A stretch of DNA of 64,000 nucleotides from Hymenolepis diminuta (Eukaryota > Platyhelminthes > Cestoda > Cyclophyllidea > Hymenolepididae): the NCBI GenBank assembly GCA_900708905.1, contig CAADRB010000003.1, positions 3,950,599 through 4,014,598 on the forward strand, given 5' to 3'. Shown here piece by piece: positions 1-12,104 of the stretch. The position numbers and the translations under genes were made by a program. How positions within the stretch are numbered: position 1 is the stretch's first letter; each line of letters begins with the position of its first letter. Below the pieces are notes generated by a model. That model was given only the letters and a program-made list of their open reading frames with translations, did not search any database and was not told where the DNA came from.

Positions 1-3000
1 GCAACTATGTTAAGGACGTAGGAAACTGTCAATGTCTGATCAGAATTCGTAAAAAACACTGTGGACGGAGTTCGCATATCTCGCAAACCGTTAGGTTGAT
101 CAAGACACTGTATCCAAATCATATATAAACGGGGTATTTCATTTATAAAGATGACGAGTACAGCTTAGGCTTATTAACGAGTTTTCCTTCGGGCTTGAGT
201 TTTCCTTACTTAACAAAAGGCGACATCAGTAACAGCTTTATATTAACTTGTGCTAACATTCAATGTCTGCAAGATTCATTTGTCTGTGAAATTAGGCACC
301 CATTCTTGCCCATTTCTTGTCTTTATTTCAGACCATAATGTCCACCTCGACCGTTCTTTCTTATTCGTCCGATCAAAGCCACATCCACAATTGACAACAC
401 ACATAATCATTGTGTTATATGTAGTTGCCCATCAACTTCGCGCAGTTTGTTTATAAGTCGGTTATCATCAATATGCGCATTTAAAGGAAGGGAAGTTTTA
501 TTTTAAATTCTTTTTTTTTAAAAGCTCAAATAATGTCCAACCATACCGATCTTATTTCTTGTTTCTTAAAACGGAAGCGAACAAGATAGATAGCTTGTTT
601 TGTTTTCGTCATACTTTGCAAAACTCCCTTTTAATCGCTCCGAACTTGCACCACTGAACCATTTTTCTTCGCTTAGTTCGATAAGGGATTGCAGTACGTT
701 GTTGCGCAGTCGCGAAATTGCAGAAAAATTCCCAGCGAAGAAATGCATTTTTTTGGACAATATAATAAAATTGCATGAAATTATTCTCACAAATTAAAAG
801 GACAGAATTTCTCAGATTATGAAACGCTGGTCACGCAAAGTCGGTATTGAGAAAATCGACTGAACAAGATGGAAATGAATCGCTTAAACATAAAAGCGCT
901 CTCCATCTCTAAATTGAAATCCTACGAGCTTAATTATTAGAGGAACTGTTTGAAGGTGCTCTTTCTTGAATCCTAAGATATTACAGTCTTCTGGTTAACT
1001 AGAAATTATAATATATTTAGAATGTATATGTCATTTGTCTAATTATTAAAAACAGAATGCAAGCATGGCCCCCAAAGTTATCTCTTTAAAACACCTTCGC
1101 TGCATTCAATGCAAGATCCCAAAAGGGAGACAAATAGACGCTACTTTATTTATTCCCCCATTCAGCAGAAAAAATGCCATCAGCAAGCCAGTCAGACCAC
1201 TAGTTAAGGAACAAATTCAATGTTCGCTGTGACAGTGAATCAGTCCAGTGTAAACATCGAGGTCAGGGGTTATTTTCCGCTCGCTCTATCAAAACATTCT
1301 TTTCACTAGCCTTTATTCTTCAATGTTAATCGCAAAGTTGTTTTTTAGAATTATTTCCATACATCTATCATAACTCTTTCGAATATATAAACTCAGAGGT
1401 GCAGAGTGTATAAATAAAAATTCATGTATTGCGGATCGTAAAATACTGAACTTTAAGAAGCACTAAAGAAAGAGGTACGAATTGATGCAGTGGGTTATGG
1501 GAACATTACAGTAGAGACTAATTGAAGGGTTTGAAGTGCCTTATGTTGCATTTACGGCAGTCTTCCGAACTGATAAGCGTTTTTATTATTTTGGCTTAAA
1601 TTTAGGACCTAGAGCATGTCTTAGAAAATCCCTCTATCATTGAATGCGTTGGCTAATAAAAACATGCGAACCACAGCCCCATTTTGCCTACAGAACAAAC
1701 GTATCCAGCTCTTGGGTAAACTGGAACTGGCAATTTAGCCACTCCCAACTTTAGGGTTAGAAACTTAATGCCTGGGACATTTCAGTTGAGAGTCGGTTGA
1801 GGGTTAGCGCAGCTGATGACATATGTAGGGTAGTTGATTAGTGCAGACTCCTTGATTAAATTAACAATTTCCGAGAGTGTTCACTCGTGTTGGTGCACTA
1901 CAGTCAATAGATCATCTTCGATTGCGAAATTATACAAAACGTACTTACAGTACAGTTCAGCAAATTATGAATTATTTCATCATGATTTAAACAGAATTTG
2001 AATTTTACTTGGCGTATGAAATAACATGAGCTTTTCGGATGCAATGAGTTTGAAATCCATCGATGTCTATTCAGAAAGTGAATTTAAAACTTTCAATCGG
2101 AAATACCTTCTTAACCCAAGATAGATGACTCTCGAACCTATAATTAGATTGATCTCCATTATGAAGATAGTTCGATTACTGACAGCGATTTATCAAGCTA
2201 AATTTCTACTTCATTACTTTACACCCTCGTGAGTCCATAATAAAGAATTGTGTTTTTTAACATTGGCTATATCCTTTTTGCATTTCAAGCCCAACCAAAT
2301 CAGTACTACTGCAGTAAATGATACATAAAGTTACTTTATACCAATAGTCTATATCAGAATGTAGGTTTTAGCAATGCACATGATAGAAATATGCGTCACG
2401 CCTCTACAGGAAAATACAGATAAAGTACAAAATAAAAACAGAATCCCCGAATGAACATTAAGTGCATTTTAAGGTAAACGAGGGTTTGGTGATTAATTGA
2501 AGGGGCCAAATGGTAAACAGAAGTGATGCGATTTCCTGCACCTCTGTGTGCAAATGGACAAAATTGGGTCCAAAATTAGTCATACCTTAAATCCCAAATA
2601 CATTTTACCGAAGCCTTTAAATAACTGCAAACCGAATAAAGCTATGGTGATAAATGAGCCTCCCGTTAACTACAATGCACTTCGCACACCCAGTTCCCAT
2701 TCATGAACAATATTCTTTGCCAATAAATTATCCTATAAAAAATGATCAACGCGGATGTAAGCTACTAACAAGTTTCCATCCAACCAAATTTGATTATCTT
2801 TCGCTTAATGTCATGGAGGCCTTGGATAAAACTGCGTTAACAATTTTGCAAAAAGTGTAACAGAACCGATTAATGTATCATTCTCTCAACGCAACCAACA
2901 AGAGAACGGCACTTGACAAATGAAAAAAAGGCGGTGAAAAACATCTAGATACATGCGGCAGTTAAGCTCTTCAAACCTAGAAAATCGTTTATTTGGAAGC

Positions 3001-3253
3001 CTATCAAACGAAAACGAACAACTGAAGGACGGACCCCGAAAAAAGTTTATTTGTATCATTTAAAGAAATACAACGAGTAGATAGATAAGACTGATCAATT
3101 GTAAAAAGCAACAGGTATAACGAGTTAAAAAATGCGATAAAATATAACACAAAAGACAGCAAACGTACAGAGAATAGGGGAAAAATAGAATACTACTAAT
3201 CCGAAATCAACGCCAAGGAAACAAAAAGACACCGCTTAACTCTGGTTTTCAAC
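1..3253. other. Intergenic, no gene recognised
   Basis: No reading frame in this stretch looks like a conserved protein, and I see no splice-bounded exon series. The segment around 566-797 is open on both strands for about 65-74 codons, but neither translation resembles a family I know. The 3' end borders the 3' untranslated region of the minus-strand SERP1 gene. Confidence 0.5.
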
Positions 3254-3259
3254 TTTATT
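3254..3259 (-). terminator. Polyadenylation signal of SERP1 gene
   Basis: The minus strand reads AATAAA here, 61 bases beyond the SERP1 stop codon. This is a normal distance for a short 3' untranslated region, so it is probably the cleavage/polyadenylation signal. Confidence 0.6.
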
Positions 3260-3319
3260 TCACAAATACATTTACAGAAAGGACATTGAAAGCTCCGAGT
3301 CCGTAAACGAATAATCAAG

Positions 3320-3592
3320 TTAGAAAGTCATTCTAATGTGTTGAATGATTTCGAAAACAGCTAAAAGAAAAAAAATCAAAGTAGAAAATGAACTCTTACC
3401 AGAACCGCAAACAACAAACACAATGAGACCGAGAATCCAAGCATTTAAATTGGTTTGATCGTCATTAGATTTCTAGGTGAAAGTAACACAAGAAATTCCA
3501 AAACTTACCAATGACTTCGGAACATTACCACGGTTGGTAATATTGTTATGAGCACGCTCATTTTGAACCTTCATTCGCTGATTAGCGCCCAT
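3320..3592 (-). CDS. SERP1: Stress-associated ER protein SERP1/RAMP4 homologue
   Basis: A small tail-anchored ER membrane protein of the translocon. Family members bind Sec61 and help stabilise nascent membrane proteins during ER stress. Three exons on the minus strand (3509-3592, 3400-3472, 3320-3360) join in frame to give 65 residues, close to the 66 of human RAMP4. The N-terminus begins MGANQRMKVQNERAH. A conserved RGNVPKS block follows at about 22-28, then a single hydrophobic anchor at about 40-58 containing VFVVCGSAVFEIIQ, and an IRM-containing tail. Both introns have GT-AG ends; the intron phases are 0 and 1. The introns are 36 and 39 nt, which is why no long open frame appears. The start ATG aligns with the family start. 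Identity is firm because the RGNV and VVCGSA blocks are family-diagnostic. Confidence 0.95.
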
Positions 3593-4251
3593 CGCCGGAA
3601 TTTAACAACGGGGCAAGCACGCAAACTCTGCGCCAGTGAGGTAGAAGATTAGAACGCGAAATACTTTTCGAAAAAATTGGAATAATAATCAGATGTAATA
3701 TATTTAAATATTTGAACGTAAATATAAATTTTTATGTTATATCAATTATGCTTAACACACTGAAAGGCTTAATAAAAGAAGCAACTAATGTGGAAAAATA
3801 CTATGAGGATTTAAGTTTGTAATGTTGAAATAAAACATCTTATGATAAAATTAATTTAAAAGTTTGTAATGCAGCATCTCTATTTAGTTGCCTAAAATAT
3901 AGATATATTGCAATAATGAATAAGCACAAAACCAACAGCGATATTCAATGCAGTTGATCATTATCGACAATCAAAATCTTTTGTTAAATTTTTTTGGGTA
4001 TTATTTAGTAACCATCTTCCTTATCAGAATTTGTAAGCCACCTCTATGTTAATATATAAATAAATATTTATATACAGTTGGGCCAAGTTCAATCTTATTT
4101 ATGGAAAACTTAAATATTTTTATATAATTTAGCATATTTATCAATTATAGTTTTATTCTTAATATATCTTTCTACTTATAAAATACTCTTTTAATTGCGC
4201 TTGATCTGATTTTTCGGACGCCGTTCTTGCGTACGTCTCTGTTTCGTGAGA
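3593..4251. promoter_or_regulatory. Shared upstream region of SERP1 and SF3A2
   Basis: This AT-rich stretch of about 660 bases separates the divergently transcribed SERP1 (minus) and SF3A2 (plus) start codons. It must hold the 5' untranslated regions and promoters of both genes unless one lies further off. I see no obvious core-promoter motif. Both ends become less AT-rich close to the start codons, as expected for transcribed leaders. The regulatory role is inferred from position only. Confidence 0.45.
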
Positions 4252-6111
4252 ATGGATTTTCAACATCGAGTTGGAGGTAAAACTGGCTCTGGGGGTGTAG
4301 CTTCCGAATCAGAAGCCAACCGTGATAGGCGAGAACGTCTTCGACAGCTTGCTTTAGACACTATCGATCTTGAAAAGGATCCCTATTTTATGAGGAATCA
4401 CTTGGGCACATATGAATGTAAATTGTGCCTCACCCTTCACAACAATGAAGGAAGCTATCTCGCTCATACCCAAGGTCCTTATTTTAACATTGTTTAAATT
4501 AATGCTTTGTTTATTCTTTTTTCATGTTTCTATATTTTACCATCCAGGCAAAAAGCATCAGTATAATTTACAGAGAAGAGCACATGAACAGGCTAAAGAA
4601 AGTCCTGCTACATTGCAACCAGAGAAGGCCAAAGTGGAACCTAAAAAGTTCATCAAAATTGGTCGTCCTGGATACAAAGTGACTAAGCAGAAGGATCCGG
4701 AGACGGGGCAACAGTCAATGCTCTTCCAAATTGATTATCCAGAGATCGCGGATGCTGCTGGTGTTGTCCCTCGGCACAGATTCATGTCGGCTTATGAACA
4801 GCATGTTGAACCTCCAGATAGGAAGTGGCAATACCTCTTGTTTGCGGCTGAACCCTACGAAACTATTGCTTTTAAGGTTCGTAGTCGAGAAGTCGATAAG
4901 GATCCTAAAAAATTCTGGACTTATTGGAATCCAGCTTCCAAACAGTTTTTCCTTCAAGTGAGTTCTGCTTCTTTGGGTATTTCTCTGTATATATTAAGAT
5001 AAATTAGTTAACTGTGATTCGGACGTCTCATCAAGCTCTTACTTTGCCTAATGAATAATATTTTTAATGTTTATCACCAAAAGGCATTCATTCGCCAATT
5101 TTTTATTTATCAATCTCTGCAAATTCTTGTCTTATGGGCGGTTAATTTTAGAATTTTAACTGAATATAGGTTAATTTAATTACTGGTTTCACTCTTCGCT
5201 CAATTTTGACCATAATTTACATTAGCTTTTAGAATGTAAATAAATAAATAATTTTCAATCGAATGAAATCCTTCTAACATAACTTGTATCGCTCTGTTTA
5301 AAAGTCTCTCATATCATAACAGCTCAGTGCTCTAACCACACAGTATCTAACCAATGATTCGAGTTAAGCAAGTCGACTGAGGACTTATTCTTCTCTCGAA
5401 CCGTATTTGTTTGTTGCCTCTGAGATAGATTTTGAACTGTCTCGGCTTCATTTGATTCTTCTAACTTCCAAATGAAATTCATTCTAGTATTCGTTGGCTA
5501 ATCTGGCCATGCCTGCGGTGACTAAAAGCTCAAAAAACACCAGTGCATCTATTTAGAAATACAATAAAAGCACCATTTTGGCCTATTCATCTAGAGTGGT
5601 CGACAGTAATATTTCAGTCAACTGTTGTATGCATGTCAGGGTATAGTACTTTCTGATATTCCTAATGATTAATAAGTCTGGCTGACAAGGATACAAATTA
5701 TGTACTCTAACAACTGGTCTCTTAAGTTCTATTTGTTTCAAGTTTGCTTTGGCATTTTCCTTTTAAATCATACAGTTCGCCTACAAGTTGGAGAATCAGC
5801 AGTCCTCTGTGGTGTTACGTGAGTTGGAGTTGCAAAAGGTTCGAGCCCAACAGGCCCAAATGCAACTTCAGTTGCCACCTCCACCACCACCACCAGCGCC
5901 TCCCACAATGACCCACTACGGTATGGGTGGAATGACTCAGACCCCAACATTGTCGTTGAGTACACCATTCGGTGGTGGAATGGCTCCTCCACCGCCACCA
6001 CCTCCTCCACTCACGACCACCACAGTAGGACAACAGCCACCTCCGCCGCCTCCTCCACCTCTTTTGTCTGCTCCACCACCCCCTCCGCCACCACCGCCGC
6101 CATCTTCATAA
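4252..6111 (+). CDS. SF3A2: Splicing factor 3A subunit 2 (SF3a66/SAP62/Prp11)
   Basis: Subunit of the SF3a complex of the U2 snRNP, needed for U2 binding at the branch point before splicing. Three exons (4252-4474, 4548-4957, 5776-6111) join in frame to give 322 residues. The N-terminal block starts MDFQHRVGGKTGSGGVAS. A matrin-type zinc finger follows with C56, C59, H72 and H78. The conserved KIGRPGYKVTKQ and RFMSAYEQ blocks lie in exon 2. The third exon encodes a short Gln-rich helix and then a Pro-rich tail with runs of 7-10 prolines. The tail is shorter than in mammals and lacks their GVHPPAP heptads. The start is the ATG at 4252, which matches the family; an in-frame GTG six bases upstream is not needed. 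The introns are 73 and 818 nt. Confidence 0.97.
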
Positions 6112-6371
6112 ACTTGAGGAAGTCGATATTCAGGGCTCATATTCCTCGTTCCTCCCTGTTGTGGCTGTTTAATATTCGAGGTGGTAATTGTAATAATGAT
6201 CTAAGTTTTATAATCCAGTTGAAGTGTTTTCACTTTTGGGTGGATATGGCGCAGCTGAAGATGTAGAGAAGGATCACGTTCGTACCTACCAGAAAGAACC
6301 ATGCATATATAAAGGATAAGATATTGGGAACTTTTAGATCACTGATAAATCCTTTGTTAGAATCTATGTAA

Positions 6372-6377
6372 AATAAA
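6372..6377 (+). terminator. Possible SF3A2 polyadenylation signal
   Basis: AATAAA lies 260 bases after the SF3A2 stop codon. Another candidate lies about 150 bases further on, so the exact cleavage site is uncertain. Confidence 0.35.
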
Positions 6378-7733
6378 TTCTCACCCTCTAATAGCTTGAA
6401 ACGAGAAGGTGGAGAGGTTAAAGTAGAAAACGTACCAAAAAATGTGATAAGCAGAATCGGAGAACAAAACAAGTTAGAGAAGGCGAGTGATAAAGTTGCT
6501 AAGTCTAGTTATCGCTATCGGGAAAATAAATTAAGGAGTCTGTTATGAATCCCTGTTGAATATTCTCGTTATACTAGAGAGAAATTCAAATTTTTCATCT
6601 CCCACACATTGGATTATCTACTATTTGATTCCCATACTCACACCTGGACACGTAAGACCACTTGTGGAGGGGCTGTCGCCGCAGTTATTGGCTAACCAGG
6701 CAGCCAATTATTTATCACCCACTTAAGCTCATACAAGTTAATTTATCCCAAATAAATGAATTGTTGTTTGAGCTATAAGTTTTCTTTTTCCGTCGTTCCT
6801 GGGTCTGAGTAGCTGTAGCTTCAATAAAGAGCAACTGAGAAGTTATAAGAGATCAATATCAGAATTGAAAGATTATCAAACTACGAGAAAGGATGCCAAA
6901 GATTCATCATCCGCGTTTCTCTCCCTGTTCCCGTTGTTCAAAATTCATTGTTGTAATTATGAAAATCCTATTTTTGTATCTCTTGTTTTGCTTACTACTT
7001 ATTAAACCAAAGAAATGATAATATAAGTGATCAAAAACTCAAATTATAACCTGTCAAGCTGATTTCCTTAAAAATTCGACGGCTGAGATTCACAAAAGGC
7101 GCCTTTGGGTGGATCCTGATATGTACCTTGACTGGCGGTCACAACACATTGATTTGGATTACTCGCCGTTGCAAAATATTTCCCTAATGGAGGGTTTAAG
7201 TCAGTAACAATACTATTCGTATATTACGACTTCTACGCAATTACTCTGTACAATTTTTATTAGTTCAAGAATGACATATTTACAATATCAGGAGTTGATT
7301 ATCCAGTTTTAAGAGCTTATCCATTTAATTTCTGATCAAAATAATTCATTGATTAGGCTCGGTAGCTTTGTACCTCTACGAATTCAATTAACATACGCAC
7401 TCTTCACCAGAAGATTTGAAAAGAAATTCCATAAAAAGGGCAAAAGACTATCAAGCAAATCCTTTCAAATTTAATTCCTATGTACCTTAACTATCTTCTG
7501 TCTCAATAATTAAGACAGCCACCTTACAGTATTTTGGGACAATTTCCAGCGTCGTAGTTTTGGGGAAGTAAAAATCTCTACAATTTCGAAATTCATTTGC
7601 GTAAATTTTAAGTCAATGCATTTACTGAAGTCTTCTGGAACCAATATTAACAAATGACAAGTATTTGAAAATCCTATTGTAACAAAACAATATCACATCT
7701 ATTATAAAAATATTCCAATACATTTCGGTCTCG
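6378..7733. other. Convergent intergenic region with a dispersed-repeat fragment
   Basis: This stretch lies between the converging SF3A2 and POLE2 genes. No coding sequence is recognised. At about 6801 a short segment beginning GGGTCTGAGTAGCTG resembles segments at 16142 and 56230, each preceded by a pyrimidine-rich stretch. The rest is AT-rich and presumably holds the 3' untranslated regions of both genes. Confidence 0.45.
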
Positions 7734-10700
7734 TTAAGCTGGCAGTTTACTATCCTCAACCAGTCGGTTTCCAGGATAATAGACTTTGAAATTATACTCC
7801 ACATTTCCAAATCTCCCGGGATTCACAAACCGACATCCTCCCAGTGGGTCATCATTCAGATCAACCGATGGCGAATTCGAAGTGACATTCAGATCCGCGA
7901 TCGATTCCGGTTCCACAGCAACGACAAGATCAGGAAGGGGATTCAGTCCGAGGGCCTGATCAAACGGCCAATAGACAGGGGATACGTGTAGAGGAAGGGG
8001 AGTGAGATGACCTTGACTTGCCAAACAACGAGCCAATCCGCGGCCGAGAATCGAAGCGGAGGCTTCATCCATCGTTGTGTTTAATTCGTTTCCCTCTTGA
8101 GAAATCTCTAAATTTTCCATCTCTTCCGGTAATTGAGTCTAAAAAGAGGAAACGAATTAGTTTATATTATCTTGATGGCGCGAATTATACATTTACTAAA
8201 GTTAAATACCTCAGCACCTGATTCGATAGTAGATGATTCCATAGGAGCCGTTGGTAAAACTGTACTCGGAAGATGAATGCAATGTCTGAGAAGATGTTTT
8301 GCATAGTCATATCTGAAAACAACAACTTCTCGAGTGAAGAGCCGAATACGACAGGGATTGGACGCCAACCAGAGCCAATCAGGACATCGCTGTTGAGGAG
8401 CGGTTATTCCAAAAAGATCCAATGGAAGGGGAGGTCGGGGATAGATTCCTGTAGGACCGATGCAAGGATCATGGGGTCCCGGAACAAGAATCAATTTGGG
8501 TTGACAGTGCCCCCTGGCTTCTGAGTCACCGTAAACTCGAAGAAATGTATCTAATAGTCGCTTGAACAGTTGTTTTAGCAGAGCGCATTGTTCACTAACA
8601 TGAGGGCTGTAATCTGGGGAGATGAAGTCGCCACAAATGAGAAACGCGGAGGGGGGGAAGTCAGCATATCCTGTAAAGATCGTCTCAAGGTGTTCAATAT
8701 TTTCAGGTGCCTCTAGATGAGTTTCTCCCAAAATAACTAGCATGGAGTCCTGAAAAGAGAAAAGAACATAAGAACTTTTCCAAGGATTCCTAGCGCGTAC
8801 CTAGTGAATGGCACGACCAAAAACACTAGTCAAAACTGGTCGTGAGAGAGTAGGAAGCCAGGTCTCACCAGTGAGGCTCAAGGATGCTACTCGTCCACTG
8901 AAATAGAATGTAGAGTCAGAGATTAATATTTTATGGGACCTGTGAGGATTTAAGGCTCAGAGTTAGGTATGCGATAGCTGATGATAACTTATCATTTTTA
9001 CAATGAGACGGAGCGAAGGGTTAATCCAGAGGCAGAATGATGAAATTTCCGGACCCGGAAATGTCGTAATGGACGATGATCCAGATCAAAATGATCTAAT
9101 ATTGTGCGATCACAAGATCAAACTATTCAAATGTTTAACTCGGTTTGCATCACTAATGTATTAAAAATGCCCCATTAAGGCAAAGATCCATTTGAGAAAA
9201 GAGAAAGGACCGACAAAGTTCAGGTGGTGAAGGTTTTCCGTTGAAATGTGAGACGTAAAGGGAGAAACGAAGACTAATCTTCTGAACAAGTGATCTCGGC
9301 AAAGATTAAATCTTGACTGCCAGAAAAGGAAAATTGTTAACGCAGGGAGGCCACTGGCATAGCGTGTAAGAATAGCAAAATTGAATTAATTAATTTTATA
9401 AAAGTCAAAATCATAATTCCTAAACTGACTGAAATCTAATTAAAGCACAATGTGAAAATTAACTCCAATTCAAAGGTAAATACGAGCTCTTCGCAAATAA
9501 ACAAAAGACAAAATGTATTCGGTAATTACAAAAAAGTAGACATACCTCTAGGTAAATGTTGTACATTACACTGTACCATGGCAAACATATAAGCACAACT
9601 TCAGTAGACTCAAGACGAGAAAAAAATACAGCAGAATACTACTTATATGCTCAACTACTTACAGGGGAGGTGTCGATTTGACGCACCATGCGTTTGTCGA
9701 GGGAAGCCGGTGGACCTTCAATGCCCTGACTCCCTCCACCAAAAGGATTTGAAGCACTGAAATACCTTCTTGTGTCGATTGCCCGCTCAACAGGTGGAAG
9801 ACCAATTCCAGTAGCGCGAAATACCTCAGCGTCTTCGTCGTACCAACCCTCAGTAAGAACTACCGAACCTTCTGGAAAGACACCCTAGAAAAAAAACAGA
9901 TAAGAAATAAAATGTGCATATGAAAGGAGTTTGCCTAAAATATCAAGCTAGGATAAATCACATAATAGTTCTTAAATGAACTAGTAAAATAGATTGAAGC
10001 CTGAATACTTCATCGCCAAGCGGAACGCTAGATAACAACTTCAATGATAATAGGAATCTCTTCAATAGGGAAACTAACAGGAAATCTAATTGTTCACTAG
10101 AAAGGCTAATGGAGAAACAAAGGCAAGAACAACACAATAAAAATGTGGAAAAGAGTTCAAAAGTGTACCTTTATTCTCTTCGACTTTGAATAGGAACAAA
10201 TGAAAAAATACCATTGATGGTAAGGGGATAAGAGCTCACCTGGTGGAAACGTGTCTGAGAAAAGTCGAGTTTCACAAGATTAGTCACATCCTCTAGATAC
10301 CACTGAGCATTTTTGAGCTGAATCAAACAACCGAGAATAATAACACTTGGACGTTCTGCAACAGCAGATGGGCCGTCATCTCCATCTTCATCTTGATCAT
10401 TAGAATTCCGAACCTTCGTACCAGATGAAAGAAGGAATTCAATAGGTCGCAATGTGAAGCCCTTTGACTCATCAGCAAAAAGGGGATTATGGAGAACCCT
10501 TTGGAGAACAACTTCATATCGATTTGCGAATAGAAACGATTTCGATAGTGGTGAAAATGGAAGAAGACAATCCATATCGTCATCTGAATTCCTTTCAACT
10601 GTAACAAATTTTCGGATGTTTCTGCTATACTTAAAACGCGGCATCTAAAGAACAGACATTAAAACTGCCATTTAAATACCTACATCAAGTGCATTAATAA

Positions 10701-11016
10701 GAAAAATAGCACTGTCAGTAGCAGAATCATTAGCTTTCCAGTCAGAGAGAACTTTCTCACAAACAGATTTTGTCACCCGATTTCCCACTACAGCAGAAGA
10801 AGACGAAAGTATTGAGTCAACGAAGCGTTTAACAACATCAGAATCAATATCGTCTCCAAGTGATGAAGTGAGATAATTTGAGGCATCGGGTGCCAAAATA
10901 AATCCGTTCAGTTTTAATAGCTTTTTAATGTCCTGAAAGTTAAAAAAACTATAAGTTTCAAAGATTTGTTGGTTTAAATAAACTGAATGGATGTATTCTT
11001 CACTGCGTCTTACCAT
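7734..11016 (-). CDS. POLE2: DNA polymerase epsilon subunit 2 (Dpb2 / B subunit)
   Basis: Non-catalytic B subunit of the leading-strand replicative polymerase; it also helps CMG helicase assembly. Six exons on the minus strand join to give 607 residues (human has about 527): 11014-11016, 10684-10932, 10240-10644, 9663-9884, 8210-8749 and 7734-8138. All introns are phase 0. The N-terminal helical domain (about 2-84) contains a KLNGFILAPDASNYL block. Next come the LDMPRFKYS motif (about 83-91), an OB-fold region (about 150-250, with QWYLEDVTNLVKLDFS), and the inactive phosphodiesterase-like domain (about 295-607). That last domain carries LILVPGPHDP, SNPCRIRL and SQGHLTPLPL, and the protein ends in VEDSKLPA. 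Exon 1 contributes only the start codon. An acidic/Ser-rich insert of about 40 residues at the exon 5/6 junction accounts for part of the extra length. Confidence 0.96.
8750..9662 (-). other. POLE2 intron 4
   Basis: This intron of 913 nt has GT-AG ends and joins DTSP to DSMLVILGE in phase 0. A minor open stretch at about 8801-8888 has acceptor- and donor-like borders but meets a stop codon in the frame that would connect, so I do not call it an exon. Confidence 0.75.
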
Positions 11017-11398
11017 ATTAGAAGAAAAACCTGGCGAAGTATTGCAAATGGAATAAGCCGGCAATTAAATAAATCCGCTAGAATGGTTAGATAAAACCAA
11101 TTTTCAAGGATAATTGAAGCAAAACAAATTTTTGAATTTCAAAATAATTTAAACTAACTGAATTACATATTTGATATTTTTAAAACAGGTCTATTGTCTT
11201 ATTAAAAATTTTAAAATGCAAATCAAAATACATCTTAAATTATATTTATTCATAAATCCTAAAATGTTTCATTGTCTTATATATACGTGATATTTTCTAT
11301 TGATTATGGATATTGAGTGTTTATTATTATCACGACTTATTTTTCGGTCGTTCATTCCATTTGCGGCTAGTTTGTTCCCCGCGTTAGCCTCTTGAAAC
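11017..11398. promoter_or_regulatory. Shared upstream region of POLE2 and TEX264
   Basis: These 382 bases separate the divergent POLE2 and TEX264-like start codons. The region is very AT-rich in the centre (about 11100-11300) and more balanced near both genes. It is a likely bidirectional promoter by position. No specific factor-binding site can be assigned. Confidence 0.5.
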
Positions 11399-12104
11399 AT
11401 GGTTTATCTGCTTGTTGTCCTAATTTCTGTGACATTTCTTTTACTTATTGGTACCATCGCCCTTTTCGCATATGTTTCTGGATTTTTTACGCCAGTTGAT
11501 GCCACAATTTCATCTGATATTCCCTATTTAAAGGATGGATTAACTATTTACTACAAAAGCAACAAGGGATCCTATTATTCGTTGGGCTGTATTTTTACCG
11601 AAACTTATTCTGTTGCAAATAAGTTGGTACAATTTGGATTATACTATGACGATCCTGAGACTGTCTCTCCGGAAGAATGCCGCTCTGCTATTGGCGTCAT
11701 TGTCAATGAAGAAGAAAATGAAGATATAATCAGACAACTAGAGAAAAACGGATATAAGAAAAAGATTTTACCTCGTGTTAAGGAAGGAATATTTGCCTCA
11801 TTCCCTTACATTTCATTCTTGTCCATTGGTTTTGGATTGTCCAAGGCGCTTCCACAGTTGAGGTCCTACTTTAAGGTAATATCGTTTATTTTTTATAGTA
11901 AAGCGTTGTTAGAAAATGGACTGCAAGGATTTCACATATTTCGAAATATATGATGACGATACTATCTATTATGTTGGAATTATTAAAGATGCCGATGACT
12001 TTCTTGTTGAGGATTTTTATCCTGAGGACAACGACGAGATCGTGAAAATTACCCAATCAGATATTGAAGAAGTTACTGAGGAAGAAAAAGAAAAGGCAGA
12101 GTAA
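11399..12104 (+). CDS. TEX264: TEX264-like ER membrane protein
   Basis: Homologue of TEX264, an ER membrane protein with a GyrI-like domain that acts as an ER-phagy receptor and as a p97 cofactor for DNA-protein crosslink repair in mammals. Two exons (11399-11875, 11913-12104) join in phase 0 across a 37-nt intron to give 222 residues. A membrane anchor occupies about 3-28. The GyrI-like domain follows, with FTETYSVANKL, YYDDPETVSPEECRSAIG, FPYISFLSIGFGL and YFEIYDDDTIYY all aligning with vertebrate TEX264. The protein stops about 90 residues earlier than the human one and lacks the long disordered tail where the mammalian LC3-interacting motif lies. A donor-like GTAA overlaps the stop codon, so a further exon cannot be excluded. 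The family call is firm; ER-phagy activity is uncertain. Confidence 0.92.

Noticed and set aside
566..797. Open frames on both strands
   Set aside because: Neither translation resembles a known family and neither has convincing splice or start signals.
8801..8888. Possible extra POLE2 exon
   Set aside because: It carries an in-frame stop or needs a phase that does not fit, while the direct junction of the flanking exons matches the family alignment.
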